Of a stretch of DNA of 6,126 nt, positions 5,771 to 6,126 are shown piece after piece. Source of the DNA: Thermoprotei archaeon (GTDB lineage: Archaea > Thermoproteota > Thermoprotei_A > Sulfolobales > Desulfurococcaceae); the NCBI GenBank assembly GCA_003661825.1, contig QMWW01000069.1, positions 1 through 6,126 on the forward strand, in the 5' to 3' direction. Positions within the stretch are counted from its first letter, which is position 1; the number at the start of each line of letters is the position of its first letter. Under the pieces are notes generated by a model. The model made no database searches. It was given only the letters and a program-made list of their open reading frames with translations, and had not been told where the DNA came from. The position numbers and the translations under genes were made by a program.

Positions 5771-6126
5771 AATAGCCAGAGCCATATGTAGAGAATCCAG
5801 CCACTGAGTATATTTGCGAGATTAAATGGTATACTTTTCTTAATGAAGTCGTAGAAAGTTATTTGATACCCTTTTTTCTCGAGAATGCGTACCCCAACTA
5901 CATTGGCTGAGGCACCTATATAGGTTATTCCTCCTCCTAGCGTTGCGCCTAGTAGCAGGGACCATACTATGACAACCGGATCTGTATGTACTTTCTCAGC
6001 TATAATGTCTATTACTGGAAGCATTGTAGCCACATATGGCACGTTATCTATTACTGCAGAAACGGCTACTGATAGCCATATAAGTATGCCCGTTACTACA
6101 AACACGTCACTCCCTGCTCTAAGGAC
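5767..6126 (-). CDS. ArsB/NhaD-family ion transporter, C-terminal part
   Basis: C-terminal 119 residues of a membrane transporter of the ion transporter superfamily (NhaD Na+/H+ antiporters and arsenite permease-like proteins). The frame stays open to the window edge, so the start lies beyond 6126; the GTG at 6105 is internal. Evidence: the segment SAVIDNVPYVATMLPVI matches the conserved family pattern (S-x-DN-P-ATMIPVI), and LGGGITYIGASANVVG matches the second hairpin, usually GGNGTLIGASANVV. Several hydrophobic helices are visible, including a last one near the C-terminus (LANILSGWILYIWLWLF). The hairpin reads GGGIT where many members read GGNGT. The substrate (Na+/H+, arsenite or other) cannot be decided from this fragment. 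It converges on nop10 with a 4-bp stop-codon overlap and has no evident functional tie to it. Confidence 0.85.
   Translation of the reverse strand, partial: VLRAGSDVFVVTGILIWLSVAVSAVIDNVPYVATMLPVIDIIAEKVHTDPVVIVWSLLLGATLGGGITYIGASANVVGVRILEKKGYQITFYDFIKKSIPFNLANILSGWILYIWLWLF

Overview
The window is a stretch of archaeal chromosome, most likely from a hyperthermophilic member of the Thermoprotei (Crenarchaeota, Desulfurococcales-like). That placement is inferred. It rests on archaeal-type replication and translation genes (PCNA clamp, PriS primase, a GINS subunit, aIF2-alpha, Nop10), heavy use of ATA, AGA and AGG codons, GTG and TTG starts, and GGTGA-type ribosome binding sites. I cannot name a genus from the sequence alone.

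Layout: (1) positions 1-2204, plus strand, hold a tightly packed replication operon: the 3' part of pcn (sliding clamp), then priS (primase catalytic subunit), then a GINS subunit of the Gins15/Gins51 type. Each start overlaps the end of the previous gene (23 bp and 8 bp). (2) Positions 2191-4731 hold two membrane-protein genes transcribed away from each other out of a 123-bp intergenic region. On the minus strand is a small 3-helix protein of unknown function. On the plus strand is a 677-residue STT3/AglB-type (GT-C fold) protein in which most catalytic signatures appear degraded. (3) Positions 4770-5770, plus strand, hold a translation pair: aIF2-alpha and, overlapping by 4 bp, nop10. (4) Positions 5767-6126, minus strand, hold the C-terminal part of an ArsB/NhaD-family ion transporter that runs off the window edge. 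Its stop codon overlaps the nop10 stop codon.

Blocks 1 and 3 are the two halves of a known archaeal neighbourhood that links replication and translation genes (pcn, priS, gins15, rpl44e, rps27e, aIF2-alpha, nop10). Here the halves are separated by about 2.5 kb, no rpl44e or rps27e lies between them, and the two membrane-protein genes occupy the gap.

The points most worth a second look are the STT3-like protein that has apparently lost its catalytic motifs, its placement inside the split cluster beside an uncharacterised 3-TM protein, and two departures from consensus in PriS: Asn at the usual nucleotide-contacting His, and an eroded zinc knuckle. I saw no RNA genes, mobile elements, CRISPR arrays or long repeats.
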